Shown piece after piece: positions 21,621 to 35,000 of a stretch of DNA of 64,000 bases. Location of the stretch: positions 92,132,736-92,196,735 of the forward strand of contig CM060177.1 of assembly GCA_030549775.1 (NCBI GenBank), in the 5' to 3' direction. The notes below the pieces were generated by a model. It made no database searches. It was given only the letters and a program-made list of their open reading frames with translations, and was not told the DNA's origin. Each line of letters begins with the position of its first letter. Position 1 is the first letter of the stretch. A program made the position numbers and the translations under genes. The stretch comes from Tamarix chinensis (taxonomy: Eukaryota; Streptophyta; Magnoliopsida; Caryophyllales; Tamaricaceae).

Positions 21621-23245
21621 TGATAAGTTCATATTTTGACACATTCTATACCCTTATAATCTTAGTTTTTAGTATTTTATTTAACTAATATAGGTGAATA
21701 ATTATGGTTTTATGCTTAAGTGATAAAAATTGCATAAATATTATTATTTGAGCTAAAATGATAATAATTAAATGAATTTAGAGTAAAATATTATTTATTA
21801 ATATTTATTTAATTTTATTTTGTAGGTTTTATTTGTAAATAAAAGAAAAAAAAAGAAATTGGACCTTTGGACCAACGACCAAAGGCCGAAGGCCCAAAGG
21901 CCTGAAAACAAAAGAAACAAAGAAACGACGAAAGGAGAGCAGGAGAGTAGGGCAGCAGAGCCATAGAGAAAAAAAAGAGGAGCCGCCGGGCATGAAGGAA
22001 GGGAGAGGCTCGGCCGAACGGAGAGAAAGAGGCTCGGATGTTGATGGATAGCCGCTAAGGACGAGGCTCTGACACAGCGAGCGGGCGCACGGAATTCGAG
22101 GCATAGCAGCAACCTCCGTTAGCTAGAAAAAGAAAAAGAAAAAGAAAAAGAAATAAAGGCAAAGAAGAAGAGAAAATAAGAGGGAAGAATTTATACTGGT
22201 AGAATTTATTTCAAATAAAATTAATTTTTATCTGAATAAATTCTTGATCTTTTATTTAAAATTAATTCCAGTTATTTCTCTTATTTTAATTTATATTTTA
22301 GATATATATTTCTGCGTAATTAATTATATAATTATGGCTGGCTGAATATTTGTTGCTAGGGAATAAATTAAAACCCTGGATTAGGGTTTGAGATATAATT
22401 TTATTTTCTTTGTTTCGTGAGATTGTTTCTTGACTCTATTTTAATTACTATCGTTTATATATATAATTCTGTCAAGTATAATTTATTTAGTGCATACCTT
22501 GTTCTGGTTTCCTCATAAGTGACAGTATGTAGGATTATTTGCCTGTTAGGTAGCCATCTAAATATACTAGAATTTATATGTATAAATTGCAGTTAGGTTA
22601 GATAACAATTCACCTAATAGTTTTGTGATTCTAACCGAAGTAGTAAAACGTTTCGATACGTTTGGGTCAAGAAAAGGAAATACAGCTAGACATGCTTTGT
22701 GTACTAGTTTGGGTACTTAGATTGAAAGCCTTACAATTACACTTAATACATTAAATCTAGTTAAATATAGGAGTCGCTTGTTGCTGTTATACTGCTAGTA
22801 TTTAATAGGGTTAATATTGGCACGTTGCCGTATTAATTTATTAAGGGAAGTAATATAAGGTGTATGGACCTACTTTTGGTATACAACTTAGTCGATCTCT
22901 TTCTCATGATTAAAATATGACTTAGAAATAAATATTATATTTTGACCTAATATAGTGGTGGATTTTGATTTCCCTAGCATATTTATCATATCTGCAGTTT
23001 CCCATTATTTTTATTATTATTAGTTTACTTTATTTTATTTATTCCTTTTATTATGTTTATTTTTATAATCCCCCATTAGTATTTTTCTTATTTATTTATT
23101 TTGTGTTATTTATGATTTTTTTATTTATTCTTAAGCCAGTTAAATAGAGGTGAGCCCTCTCAATCCCCGGCCTAGAACGATACCCTTATTTACTAGTGCT
23201 ACAATTGACAACAAGAGGGTTTAAATTGCGTGCCGGCTATGGCCT
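21621..23245 (+). repeat. LTR-like insertion of a different family (starts TGATAAG)
   Basis: It separates two parts of one copia reading frame (…ELVKSPR at 23246-23320 and NYK-VYKLKHG from 21620), so it is an insertion. It begins TGATAAGTTCATATTTTGAC, a common plant LTR start, and near its end has 'caatccccggcctagaacga' and 'ttgcgtgccggcta', resembling plant LTR 3' ends. No target duplication is clear and several copia codons are missing at the junction, so the right boundary is approximate. A GC-rich stretch (21860-22110) encodes a cysteine/proline-rich frame on the minus strand that I do not accept as a gene. Confidence 0.5.
22135..22152 (+). repeat. (GAAAAA)n short repeat
   Basis: An 'agaaaaagaaaaagaaaaag' run with a 6-bp period, just after the GC-rich part of the LTR-like unit. 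Confidence 0.8.
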
Positions 23246-23320
23246 AGGTGACTTCACAAGTTCCCACATCTAGTTATTCAATTATGACTTCATCTCCTCC
23301 TCCATGGCAACACACTACTC
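23246..23320 (-). pseudogene. Ty1/copia RT relic, segment 3 (N-terminal RT)
   Basis: The minus-strand translation gives MEEEMKS-LNN-MWELVKSPR, with two stops: the conserved copia start of RT (a Met-Glu-Glu-Glu-Met … WELV motif). It is bounded by an LTR on each side and links segment 4 (21003) to segment 2 (29775). Confidence 0.85.
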
Positions 23321-23815
23321 TATAACACTCCCAAATTTACTACTCAAAAAATTTATTTTGTAGAAGCAATTATTATAAAAATAATGGGTCTTTCTGTCAC
23401 ACTTAACATAAGTTTGACATCCTCTATCATTATTATACTAATTACTAAGGCTAAAACATTAATTTGATTAAAATAATAAACATAACATAAGAATAAAATA
23501 ACTATTTCATTACAGATTGACATTATCATGATAAATACAAAAGATCAAGCAAAAGAGTTACAATCTAACAAAAAGAGAAATAAAAGGGTACATAAGAGTT
23601 AAAGAAATATCCAAATCAAAAGATGTCGGGGTAAACATCAAATAGTCCTAAGTCCTAACTCTCAATCTTATCAGAAGCTATCAAGTTGAACTTTCAAAGT
23701 ATTTATGCTAGGTAAATACTCCCCATTAAATAGGTAGGAGACTATAAAATAAAACTTGTCAATATAAAGATACTGAGTAAACCACTATACAATACTAACA
23801 TGCAAAGGCATCATG

Positions 23816-26800
23816 TGTAATATCCCAATTTTTCACCATCAACAAATTTCATTTTAAAATAATACATAAATAGAATAATACAAACCACCTAGGATAAATA
23901 AGGAATTACCGCCGGCGCCGCACATAACATAAGATAAACATTTGTCGCCCATCCCATATTAGGTCCAAGGCTAAGAATACCAATCAATCCAATTAAGATA
24001 ATAGAGTGTGAAAAGGTAATATACATAGGCACTACGATAAAACATTTTCAAACAAGACCTCAATAGGTCCCTAATATGTTCAAATGTATAGGAAGGAATA
24101 AATCAAAAGTACAGAAATATATGAGAGATAAAACGATAATAGAACAAGGCCCCAAAACCCTAGTCCATTAAGGACTTACAAATGATCTCTAGATTTCCAA
24201 GATTTCAAGCCCCCAAGCCCAACACAAGATAGGCCACTATTATCCATCCTCAAAAGCTTTTACAAGGTCTTCTACTCGTGGGATTCAGCAGGTGGCCTAA
24301 CAAACAACACACCAGTTTTCTACATACTAAGAACGTCAAGTTACCTACTCAAGGGGAGTCACAAGCATCTAAGGTCAAGACAACAATTGAGATCATACTA
24401 AAAAAAACTATACCATGCTCACACGATACACTTAGATATACATGTAACATCATGCTTATATAATGCATCAAGATTTCATTCCATGCAAAGACTTAGACAA
24501 CTCATAACTCATCATGATTCCCAATACAACATAGATATCATGAATAGCAGCATATGATCAATAACAGGATATTACATCTCTCTAGACTTTTCTACTACCC
24601 ACTTACAACAGTATTCCATTAGGTCCATTTTCCAAGTTCACGTGATCCCTTAGTTTAATTATTTACAAGCCATTATTCCTTTTCCCTTTTTTTTATTGAG
24701 CAATGGATTGATTACCACCCAATGGTTTCATATACCATGGAAGCCTATCCAAACTAGAGGATATAAAGTCCTGCTAAATCCAAGTAACCACCAAATGAAA
24801 TAAAGTCTGACCAAAGCTAAAAAAAATATCTAGGTGACCAGACCCTTTAATATTGATACCCCTAGTACATCATCAGTATCTATAGTAGGTAAAGCACTGA
24901 AATCTACTAGATTCCCACCTGAAGGCACCAATAAACGCTTGAAATAACTCCAATAACTAATTGAGGATCAGGTAATCTAGACCTATGCACAACTCGATCA
25001 TCTTTCACTTTAAGTGATTAGTGTGTTATTATCTAAGATTATGTCATCACATAAATCCTATGTAACATTTAAAAACACATCCATATAATCATTCCATTTG
25101 AACCATTATTACCTTCCAAACCATATGGTGGGATTTCCACTAGTATTCAGCCAAGTTTAAATCAACCCATTAAGGCTAAGAATCCATACTACATCATGCC
25201 TTACAAAATCATAGCATGCACATTCAGGGGGTTTTTTTCATTAAAACCTTCCAAAGGCACTTATTGAGAACACCAAGAATTATAAATCATTTAATTTACC
25301 CAATAGGTTAGTTAATTCATGACAAGATATGTGTTCTCATATTATAGAATCATATTATAGCATAACATAAAGCCACAAAATATGTCAAGTTCAAAGAAAT
25401 AAAATAACACACTCTAGCCAAACCAATTGATGGGTTTGGGCTAACTAGTCAATCTATTTAGCTTAGCTAACCCCAAAGTTCCCTTGAATCAATTGATCAG
25501 TATGGCCAGACCAGATTAATGTTCTAGGATCAATAGATCATTTTGATAAATCAGTCAATGGGTTTAAGTAGAGAGAAACCAAGGTCACCATAGATAACCT
25601 AATCAATCGACTTGGGCCAACTAGTTGACTGTTCTAAAGACTAGTCAATTAGTTTGGCTTAACTAGATGATTGATTTGCTCCCAAACATCACATAATATA
25701 CATTTTAAATGTGATTAAAGCTCTAAAATCCTACCAAAACATGTTCATAGCACAAGACCAAGGTTTAACATGCTCAAATAAAGATTCATGTTCATTCATA
25801 AGAAATCAACCCTATCCCTCATAAATCAAACATTTTCTCAAAAATCTTAAGGACTCTAATCATGCATTATTTATAAAAAATCTCATATATGCATATAAAT
25901 ATTATAATTTTCCATAGTATGCTAACTCACATGCTTATTCATGCCACATGTTAAAGGTAAGAATGCCTTACTTGAGCTTAGAAAAACATTCCACTAAAGA
26001 GGAAAAAACCTTAAGTTGAAGGATTTCAAGTTCTAAAACCTTAAAAATAAGCATTTAAAACTCAAAAGTATTCAAATAATCTTTACTAATTAAGAAACTT
26101 AAACTAGGGAAGAAAACAAACTTACCACCTCTTAAAGAAAATAGGGCATGAATCAACTGAATATAAACTCAATTTTTTTATAAATACAACTATTTATTGC
26201 TTAAGAATAAAACAAGAGGGATCTAGAGAAAGGATCAAAAGACTGAATCAAATTAGAATAACAAATCAAAGTGGGGAATAATTAGCAAAACTGTTGAGAA
26301 ACTCAGGTTATTTTGATGGCTAAAAGAAAAGTAAGGAAAAGAGATGATTAGGGTTATTTATAGACAATGAATTGGTCAAGGAATAAGTAAGATTATACTA
26401 TAAATCAAAAACCCTAATTTTACCATTATAATATGATATGAATGGGTGAATTTATTAAGAATAGGTTAACTTCCATTTTAGAGCTCAAATGATAATTTTT
26501 TGTAGAATGTAGGCTGAGTTCATTTGGAAAAGATTAAATAAAAGAAGGAAAATGATAGATTGGTATGGGAAGAAAATCTCTTAACTATGTAGTGATAGTT
26601 TAGAATTGAATCATAGGCTCTAGGGTCATGTAGAGGAGAGGGGAAGAAGAAAATAAAGAGTGAGGTTGTTATCCCCCTCTTTTTATCAAAATCAAACCCT
26701 CAAATCTTTTTGAGTCAAAATTAAAGCTAGAGAAATGATCAAAAGGGTTAAGGATTACTTAGGAACAACTCAAAGTTGTGTTATAGAAGTTCCATTTTGA

Positions 26801-27133
26801 TGTAATAATTTTTCTAAGAAATAAGCTTTGAAAAGCACTTGGCCCTACAAACTAGTTGATCCTTTGGTCAGACCAACCGATTGTTCTACAAACTACTTGA
26901 TTGATTTACCCAAACCAATCGATTGGTCCTATCAAACCAAAACCCTAGCTAAAATGATTGATCGATTTATTGGTTTTTTAGGAAAAACTCATGTTGTTCC
27001 ATTTTTGCAAACTTTTCTAATTCCTTATTGAATCATACCAAACTATAAGTCCAAATCAAGATATAAATCATCCAAACTTTATTAAACACAAAGATTTTTT
27101 ATTTTATAAATCTTACAAATATAGGGTATTACA
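23816..27133 (-). repeat. Long LTR (member 5), nested in member 4
   Basis: On the minus strand it starts tgtaataccctatatttgt (27133) and ends aaattgggatattaca (23816); length 3,318 bp. The flanks TCATG (23811-23815) and ACATG (27134-27138) match at 4 of 5 positions. The family landmark 'ctcgtgggattcagcaggtg' at 24277 matches 'ctcgtgggaatgagcagcac' at 44308 in member 8, in the same orientation. It lacks coding capacity. Confidence 0.8.
25425..25690 (-). repeat. Dispersed imperfect CAATCGATTG-type repeats in member 5
   Basis: Several versions of a ~30-bp unit containing aatcaattgatcag, taatcaatcgacttgggcc or agttgactg, with 'ggccaactagt' or 'ggcttaactaga' between them. Each carries a small palindromic core. 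Similar units recur at 26845-26965 ('accaaccgattg', 'aaccaatcgattgg'). Confidence 0.55.
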
Positions 27134-29774
27134 ACATGAGGCATATAGAGGATAACATAAATTATCATGGTATAGTACGTTAATTAGTACATACCTTAGT
27201 TAAGAGCCACATTAAATGAATAACTCTCATCATAGCAGATGTCACATGCTTAAATACCAAACTTAGCCATACTACAAATATTTCATGGTCCAATTATACC
27301 AAGGTTATCCCACATAGGGAAGAACAACAACCAAAATTAAGGTTTCTTCCGACAACCACCTTTGTACCACTAATCATGAAAAGGAAAGTAATATGACAAA
27401 TACCAACCAATATACCAAACCACAAACTACAACAATCTATTTAAATCATCATACAATAGTACTTATATTTTAATTACCCAAGGGTAAACAATAATAATCC
27501 AAATATATAGAATTACATAGGTCATATCGGGGCACTAAGGCAACACAGTACCCTCCCAACATATAACCTAGAGATGCAAAAGTACTTCGGTTATACTAGT
27601 GCAACAAGAAAACAAAATATCTTCCCATCCTAAGATACCTAATCCTTAAGTATTAATACCCTCTATAGGGCTCATAGGTCACCTATAAAGTAAACTAGGG
27701 CCTTAGTCAAAATTCCAAGGCATTCAATGAAACTACTAAACCAATACGAGGGTTCAAACCTCGTCACTAGGGTAGCTAACCATAGAGAGCAAAAAATATT
27801 CAAACTCAAGATCTTCCATTTTAAATATTATTATTTTATGAGGTGATTACAAATATCACATATTACACAACATTTCCATTTCTATTCTTAATACTTATAC
27901 TTTCATTTTCCAATTATCTCAGTCAAGCTTGTGGTTAATGGTCTAAGTTAAGGTTAAAATCAACACTAAGGTAACCTATCAACACAATTAAGTTATCATA
28001 TGTTCAATTATTCACATTAGGTTGCAAATGACCAAAATACCCTCAAAATCCTAATTTCACCACTAATATCTAATTTTATACCAAACTTAAGAATAGTGAT
28101 AATTTGTAATGAAAAGGCTAAAAGAAAATGATTTACAACATTTTAGCATATAGGAAATTTCTATGGTTTTAGCGATTAACAATATTTTCATTGTGCATGC
28201 ATTGCACCTCTTATGAGTACAAACCCTAATCATGTGCTTCTAACATATCATAAGTTCCACACAACACATGCATACGTATTAACATATGATTCAATAATCA
28301 AGATAACATATAATATCATGGTGCATGCAAGAATACATTAATAATCTTAGAGCATGCAAATAACAACTATCATAAATTAACCCTCATCTTGCATGTGTAT
28401 TATCATGCCATATTTATGTCCACCCTAGCTACAACATGCAACAATAATCATGGTACACTTATCATGGTACACTTATCATGGAATAAAATAATAACTTGAC
28501 AAGGTCGTATACCCTAACAAAACCCTATACATGCAAATGCTAACCATTCACAAATTCCACATGAATCTCTCCAGTATTTAATCACATATTGAACACACAT
28601 ATGTACTAAATATTTTAGATCTTACCTTCCACTTATACCATATTTTCATAACACTTTCTTATAATTATACTCATAATAATATTCCAGCATATTTCACATG
28701 CATATATCCTTTCAAATGTCCATATGAATAGGGCATACTCTAAGCAACATAACAAACCTATACGTATCACCACGTAGCTTCACATTTTAGTAGATAAGGT
28801 TAGCTTTTATCCAAGCTAAAGAAAAAGAAATAAGACAAAGAATAACCCAACTAGTCTCCACTCAAACCTCTTTTAACTCCTTAAGACAAACCAAACAAAT
28901 GTTTTATCAACTAATCGATAACAATCAAATAAAGAAAAAAAAAAGATGACCATACCACTATGTGAGATTACAACTTCACCAAGGCGAGAAAAGGGATTTT
29001 CTCATGCTGCCAAGGCTTAGTAGCATGAGATCCTCATGTAGGAAGCACCTAGGTATGATACAAATTCACATAGCTAAGGCTGAAACAATGTGTAAAGGTC
29101 ACACAAGAAGAGGGGCAGTGATATAAGTTCATGCAGGTCAGAGGGTGTAGTGGTAGAAGTTTATGCAGAGGGAGGTGTGTAGAATAAGTTTGGGGAAGAA
29201 AATTGGTGGCTCTTGCATGGGATGCTCATGCAACAAGGTGAGTTTTACATTGGGGTTGCACACAATTAGGGTTTAGTGGCATGAAGAGAATCTTAATATG
29301 ATGTTGGGGTGCAGCAATGGTAATGGTGAAACTAAAGGCACAAAGGGAACAACCAGAGAAAACTTAGAAAAAGAGTAAGAGGAAGGATGAGGTTGGTTTA
29401 GGCTGAATCAAAACACCAAAACTTATGGAAGAGGGAAGCCTATATGGATGGTGGCATGTGAAGAGATGGTTAAGCAGGCAAGAAGGAGATGGTTTCTAAT
29501 TAGAGTAACCAAACTAGAGAAAAATATCTAGTTGGTAGAGCTAGGGTTCTAGGGTAAAAGAGATATATGTTAAGGTCTAACCAACTCTAATAATCCAAAT
29601 TCTATCCAAATTTTAACCTAATTAAATTTATATCTAATTCACCATAATAATACAAATAATAATAATATATCTAATATGGAATATCCTATAATAATTATCA
29701 TAATTAATTATGCATAATTACTCATTTTGTATTTAGGGTTTCTAAATTAAGATTTCTACAAATTGGGTATTACA

Positions 29775-29889
29775 CACTTAGTAGAGTCAAAACTCCTAAT
29801 AAAATTTAAGAAAATGACACTATCTCATGAACATTAATAATTGTATTTACATTATATAAGGAATGTCCAACCAAATCCTAAAAACCATA
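29775..29889 (-). pseudogene. Ty1/copia relic, segment 2 (integrase-RT linker)
   Basis: A 115-bp remnant. On the minus strand it starts YGF-DLVGHSLYNVNT, resembling the RYGFEDLV-type linker between copia integrase and RT. It sits between LTR members 4 and 6 and joins segment 1 (37652) to segment 3 (23246). Confidence 0.7.
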
Positions 29890-30316
29890 TATACTACCCT
29901 GAATTTAATCTAATCCTAATTCCTAGTAATTAATATTTTAACATAACCTTAATATCAAATGATTGATATTTTAATCCTAACCCAATTCCTTAATCCTAAA
30001 TTTAAATTTACTTCTAATTCTAACCCTTAATTACATTCCAATTTTCCTTTTTCACCTTTTTTTGTCCTTTTTTTTTCTTTTTTCTCGTTTCCTTCTTGGA
30101 CATCTTTTTATCCCCTCTTCTTCTCATATTTTGCTCTTCTCCCAACAAAATCCCCCTACTAGCTTCCACTCTATGAGCTTACCTATCCTAAATTAAACAC
30201 CTCCAACATCTCAAGGGATGTGTTTTGTTGAAATCTTTGCCCCAAAACTTTCCCTTGATCGATCTTTTCGCATGCCTGTTGCCGCACTTCTACTATTCCT
30301 TACCATTCGCACCAGT

Positions 30317-30329
30317 AATATATATATAC
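30317..30329 (+). promoter_or_regulatory. TATA-like box of LTR member 6
   Basis: 'aatatatatatac' followed by 'actctctaatcttaatcc'. Its position within the LTR (~430 bp from the start) is close to that in member 3 (~520 bp). Confidence 0.5.
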
Positions 30330-32066
30330 ACTCTCTAATCTTAATCCTTACCTCATTTATTACTTCACCTAAATTCTCCTTTGACCCCCTCTCATTTCCT
30401 TTCACCTCTATGTATTGTTCCATCATTGTCCTCTATTTTTATCCCAAGAAGCTTTACGTAACATATACAACCCCACGCAACTCCACCAACAACCCATGTA
30501 ACTTACCCCTTGGCAGTATCAACATCTCACACAAATCCCCTAATCTACATCACAACCTCACACAAAAACCCACATCTCACACCACCTTAGCTTAGATGCA
30601 TTAACCTTCGATGCACACTCCCTTTAGTTGCATCAAACCCCCATGCATACCTACCTAAGGTGCATTATGCACCTATATAGCAACCCCCTTAGCAGAATCA
30701 GAATCTAATTCAAGATCCCTTAGCTGCATTAGAATCTAACACAATCATCCCCTAGCTATGTCACACCTTAACATTGCACACCCCTGAGTTGCACTAAATT
30801 TTGACTTGGTTAGTTCAAGATCTACCACACTTTCTTAGTTTACTTCAATTGTTCCTCCTTTACCACCTCCTATGCCTTAGCTTTTGCTTGATTGGATTCC
30901 TAATCTCTAATCGTGTATTATTCTTGATTTCTAGGTTATTTTTCTATAGACTCAAAGAAGGCATCTTAAGGTTATACATACTTAGAGATCGGTGTCTTTT
31001 GGTAAGGATACATGTTAAAATTAGGGTTTTGTATGTAATGTATATATTTGTATGGAATATCATTTTTGGTATTTTTATATGCATAATTTTATTATGATAT
31101 TTTTTATATGGTATAATTTATTATATGATGGAAAAGTAAGAAAACTATAAAAGCATGCAATAATGTACATTATTGGCTAGTTATAGCTTTGTAGGTCGAG
31201 AAAGTTAGCATGAATAATTATCTAAATTGGGTTATGATGTTTGAATAGTATATATATTTTTGGTTAATTATTTTTATAAGGATATGTATTGAAGGTTGAA
31301 AGTCAATTATGTTATGACTTGTAGGTTTTTATGAAAATATAGATGTTTTAGTATCCTTAAGGGTATTTCGATCAATATGGATTAAGTATGGAGAATTTGA
31401 TATTTTAATGTTTTAAATGGTTTAAAATATTCTAAGTATGTCATGTTGAAAACTTGGGACAATGATAAGGGGCATAAGTTTAATAAACTAAGAAAAATAT
31501 TTAAATTAGGAATCGTGACCCTAGATGCAATATTAATAATGTTATTTTATGAATCTTTACTAAATTTGTGGTTATATTAGTCTTATGGGAAAACTGTGCC
31601 TAACTTGTGAAATTAGGATTTTGTAGGGAATTATAAATAGTAACTCTAAAGGTAAGGTCGTTATCACAAGTTCAAAATGTTAGAGTTAGAACTTATTTTT
31701 GGATGGTGTGCTAAAATTGGTGGATAAATGAGTATTATGGAAGAACTTATGCATATAATGAGAAATTAAGGTTTCTTAGAGGAAACGTGGTGTTTTTCCT
31801 TGAGGGATATTCCAATCTTCAAGGATTTGTGTTTTATTTGTGTTTGAATATTCATGGTAAGTTTAGATTATGTGGCTTGTATATCTATATGTGTGTTTGT
31901 ATGTTAACATTGAGATAAATAATAGTAAATAAGACATTAATCACTTAGAGCAAAAGATCATGTGAGTCAGAACCAAGGTGTTGAGTCCATTCCACCAGTT
32001 TAATAATAGTATTCAAACACATTTTATCTTAGGAAGTGATTTCTACCATTCCATCAATTTAATAAT

Positions 32067-35000
32067 TGCAATACCCTGTATCTTTAAATTTAATTTTATT
32101 AAACTTAATTATTTTCTTAGAGTAATTTGATGTAAACATTTAATTATTTTAATTTTGATTTGTTTTATGAATTTATCAACGATTTTGACTACATATTTGA
32201 ATTTAATTAATCATTTTTGTTGCGAACCATTCTAGATAAATTCGTTCATGACCATGATTTTATTATATTCATATGATTTTGATTTTCGGTTGAAAATCTG
32301 TATATCCATTCTCTCTCGTATTTTGATTTTTAATATTTTAGATTTATTTTTTATTATAACCTCATCGTGTGATTACGACTTTATTTTGGAGTTATATTTT
32401 GTTAATAAAGTATATTATTTAAATTATAAAATTTTGGTTTAAAATAGTTATATTTATTTTAATAATTTTATCCGTAGAAAATATTTTTGACTTTGAATTT
32501 ATTTATTTTTGAGGTCATTAAGATCTTCAGAAAGTTTTAAATTAAAAAGATTTTTGGAGCTTATATATGAATTTATTTCCGAAATTTATTTTCTTTCATT
32601 TTACCCTTTTGGGTTTGCGGAAAACAAGTTTTTAAAATTATTTGAATTGATCTCTGTTTATTAAAATTTGATTTAAATATTTTCTTATGTGGTTTTAAAT
32701 ATTTTTCGAGATCTTGTAAGGTATTTTGTAAATATTATGGATATTCACGTTCGTTGGTAAATTCTTCTGAAAATATTTCTGAAATTCTTTATATAGCTCT
32801 TATATCGATTTTAAGCCTTTGAACTCTTACGAAATGATTTTTCGTTATATAAATTTTAGATAAAATCTTCCAATAATATTTTTAGATATTTAGTATTTCT
32901 TTATATATTTTAATTGCAAAAAAAATCCCGACCAGCCCCCATCTTCCCTCTTCCTTTTCCTTTTCTCTCTTATTCTCTCCCTTCTCTTCTTTTTCTCTTT
33001 CCCATCGGAGTCCCTGTTCTCTGGACCTCAAACCCCGACCTGCCATCTCCTCCCTGCTCCTCCACTCTAGTCGACCATCGACCACAACGGCCACCAATGA
33101 TGACGCACAACAACAACAACCACACGCCATCGCGACAGCAGTCGTAGCAATGCGGCAACAGTCGCAGTAGTAGCCTGTAGTGGTGGGGATTAGCAAGTCA
33201 CGCTGCCATCCGACCACGGTGAGCTTGGGTGATGGTCGGTGAGCATCGATCAACCTGTCCCGATTTGCTAATTATGTTTGGTATAAAATTCTAAAATCTC
33301 TAACCCTTGTTTTGATTAACTGAATATGAATTAGCTTATGATAAGCTAAATTGACTGCGTAATTATGTATATATATGTTGTAGGATTGATTTAGAGTGGT
33401 TAATTGTAGTGTATTTTGTTGATTTGTGAAAATTAAATTTTGGCTGGGTTATGCTTGAATTTTTTGGATTCGCCCGATTAAGCTATTTTGGGTAAATTGA
33501 TTTTACAGTATGCTTTAAAATGTATCTAATTTCATATCGGAATCATCAATTTGAGAAATTTATGCGGAATTAATTGGAATTGACTTTTTAGGTCAAAATC
33601 CGTGTGTGAAGAAATTGGATTGCATAATTGAGTTGTTTCACTCAATTGATTTTACAATATCCTTTGAAATATAATTAATTTCATATCGGAAATGTAGATT
33701 TGGAAAAATTGTATCAAATCAATCATAATTGGATTTTTAGGTCAAAAATCTTGCGGATCTAAATTAGATTGTGTAATCGGGTTCTTTTATTCAGTTGATT
33801 ATTTAATTTACATTAGAATACATTTAATTGCAATTGTGAGCCATCAATTTAAATATTTTAACAATATTTGACCGAATTTGCATTTCGGGCTCAAAACCCC
33901 TAATTGTGTTGAATTGAGTATTTCTTTTATTGGTTTTGATTAATTGATTGTATGATATGTTATAAAATATGTCTAATTGCATTTTAAACATTTAATTTAA
34001 TTAAATTAATAGAATTCAACCGAATTGCATTTTTGAGCCTAAAATCCTATATTTCAAGTGAAATTATAAAATTGGTCATTTGTATAGTTGTTTTTCTAAA
34101 AATAAATTTATAGAAATATTTGAAATGACCCTAATTGTATTCTAACACCTTCAATTGGAATTATTTGATTTGAATTATTCGAGTTTGGTTCTTGAGGTTT
34201 GAAACCCTAATTTCAAAAATCGATTATCTTAAATTGGTGATTCGTAAGATTATTTTTGTTAAAATTGATTATCTAGATTTATCTAATATTTGTTTAATTA
34301 TTTTTTAAAGCTATTAATGTGGAGTAATCGAAATGAATTGGTCAGTTTGTAGTCCAGACATTAAAAACCCTAATTTCAGATATGGTTATATGAAAATGAT
34401 TCACTTATGCTGCTTACACCTAGTAGATTACTAGCTTTGGTTTAAAATCATTGTAATTGTATTCTTATGTTATCGAGTTGGATTGGTTCCCTAAAAATAA
34501 TTGGGTTGCCTCTTTAGTCATAAAACCTAATGAGTAAGTCATTTTCGATAAAATAACTTATAATCTATTATTCTTTCTCTAACTTTCCAAATCAATTTGA
34601 AATGTCCCAAGTGATATATGTTAAACTCGATTTAGTTAATATTTAATTTTATATCTTAATAGAGCTATACTTGTGAGTCTTAGGTTTTTGACATGTTTTC
34701 TAAGAAAGATTGTTTGTGTCTTGTTATGTTGATTTTATTATAATATTTGAATTATTGATTGATAAGATATTTTCTAACCTAGTTTTTATTTCCATCGGTG
34801 ATCTAGGAAAACTTTCTCATGGATTATCGAGCTCTTGATAGCTCTCTCTCTTTCTCAATTTGCTTAGCTAGCTTCAGATTTAGGTAAGTCAATCCTTACC
34901 TTTACTTATGGCGAAATCAGAAATGTATATCTATTCGGAATCGAAGGTGATGAGTATGCTTATCAATTATTTAATCAAGTCAAGCATATATTGTGTTCTG

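Larger units (their letters stand above)
23321..29774 (-). repeat. Long LTR (member 4), minus orientation, interrupted by member 5
   Basis: On the minus strand it starts tgtaatacccaatttgt (29774) and ends at 23321 with gggagtgttata. The net length without the nested copy is about 3.13 kb. The flanks are TACTC (23316-23320) and CACTT (29775-29779): 3 of 5 match and both differences are C/T changes, consistent with an old target duplication. Landmarks on the minus strand include the terminal block with 'ccttagtaattagtataa' near 23450. It contains no coding sequence and splits a copia frame. Confidence 0.75.

Noticed and set aside
21798..22112. 91-104-codon minus-strand frames with Cys/Ser/Phe-rich sequence
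   Set aside because: They overlap in two frames within an LTR-like insertion and have no recognisable domain.
32882..33253. 123-codon minus-strand frame with CGCCCC-type cysteine cluster
   Set aside because: It lies in the C/T-rich block of LTR member 7; the cysteines come from GCA/TGC-rich simple sequence.
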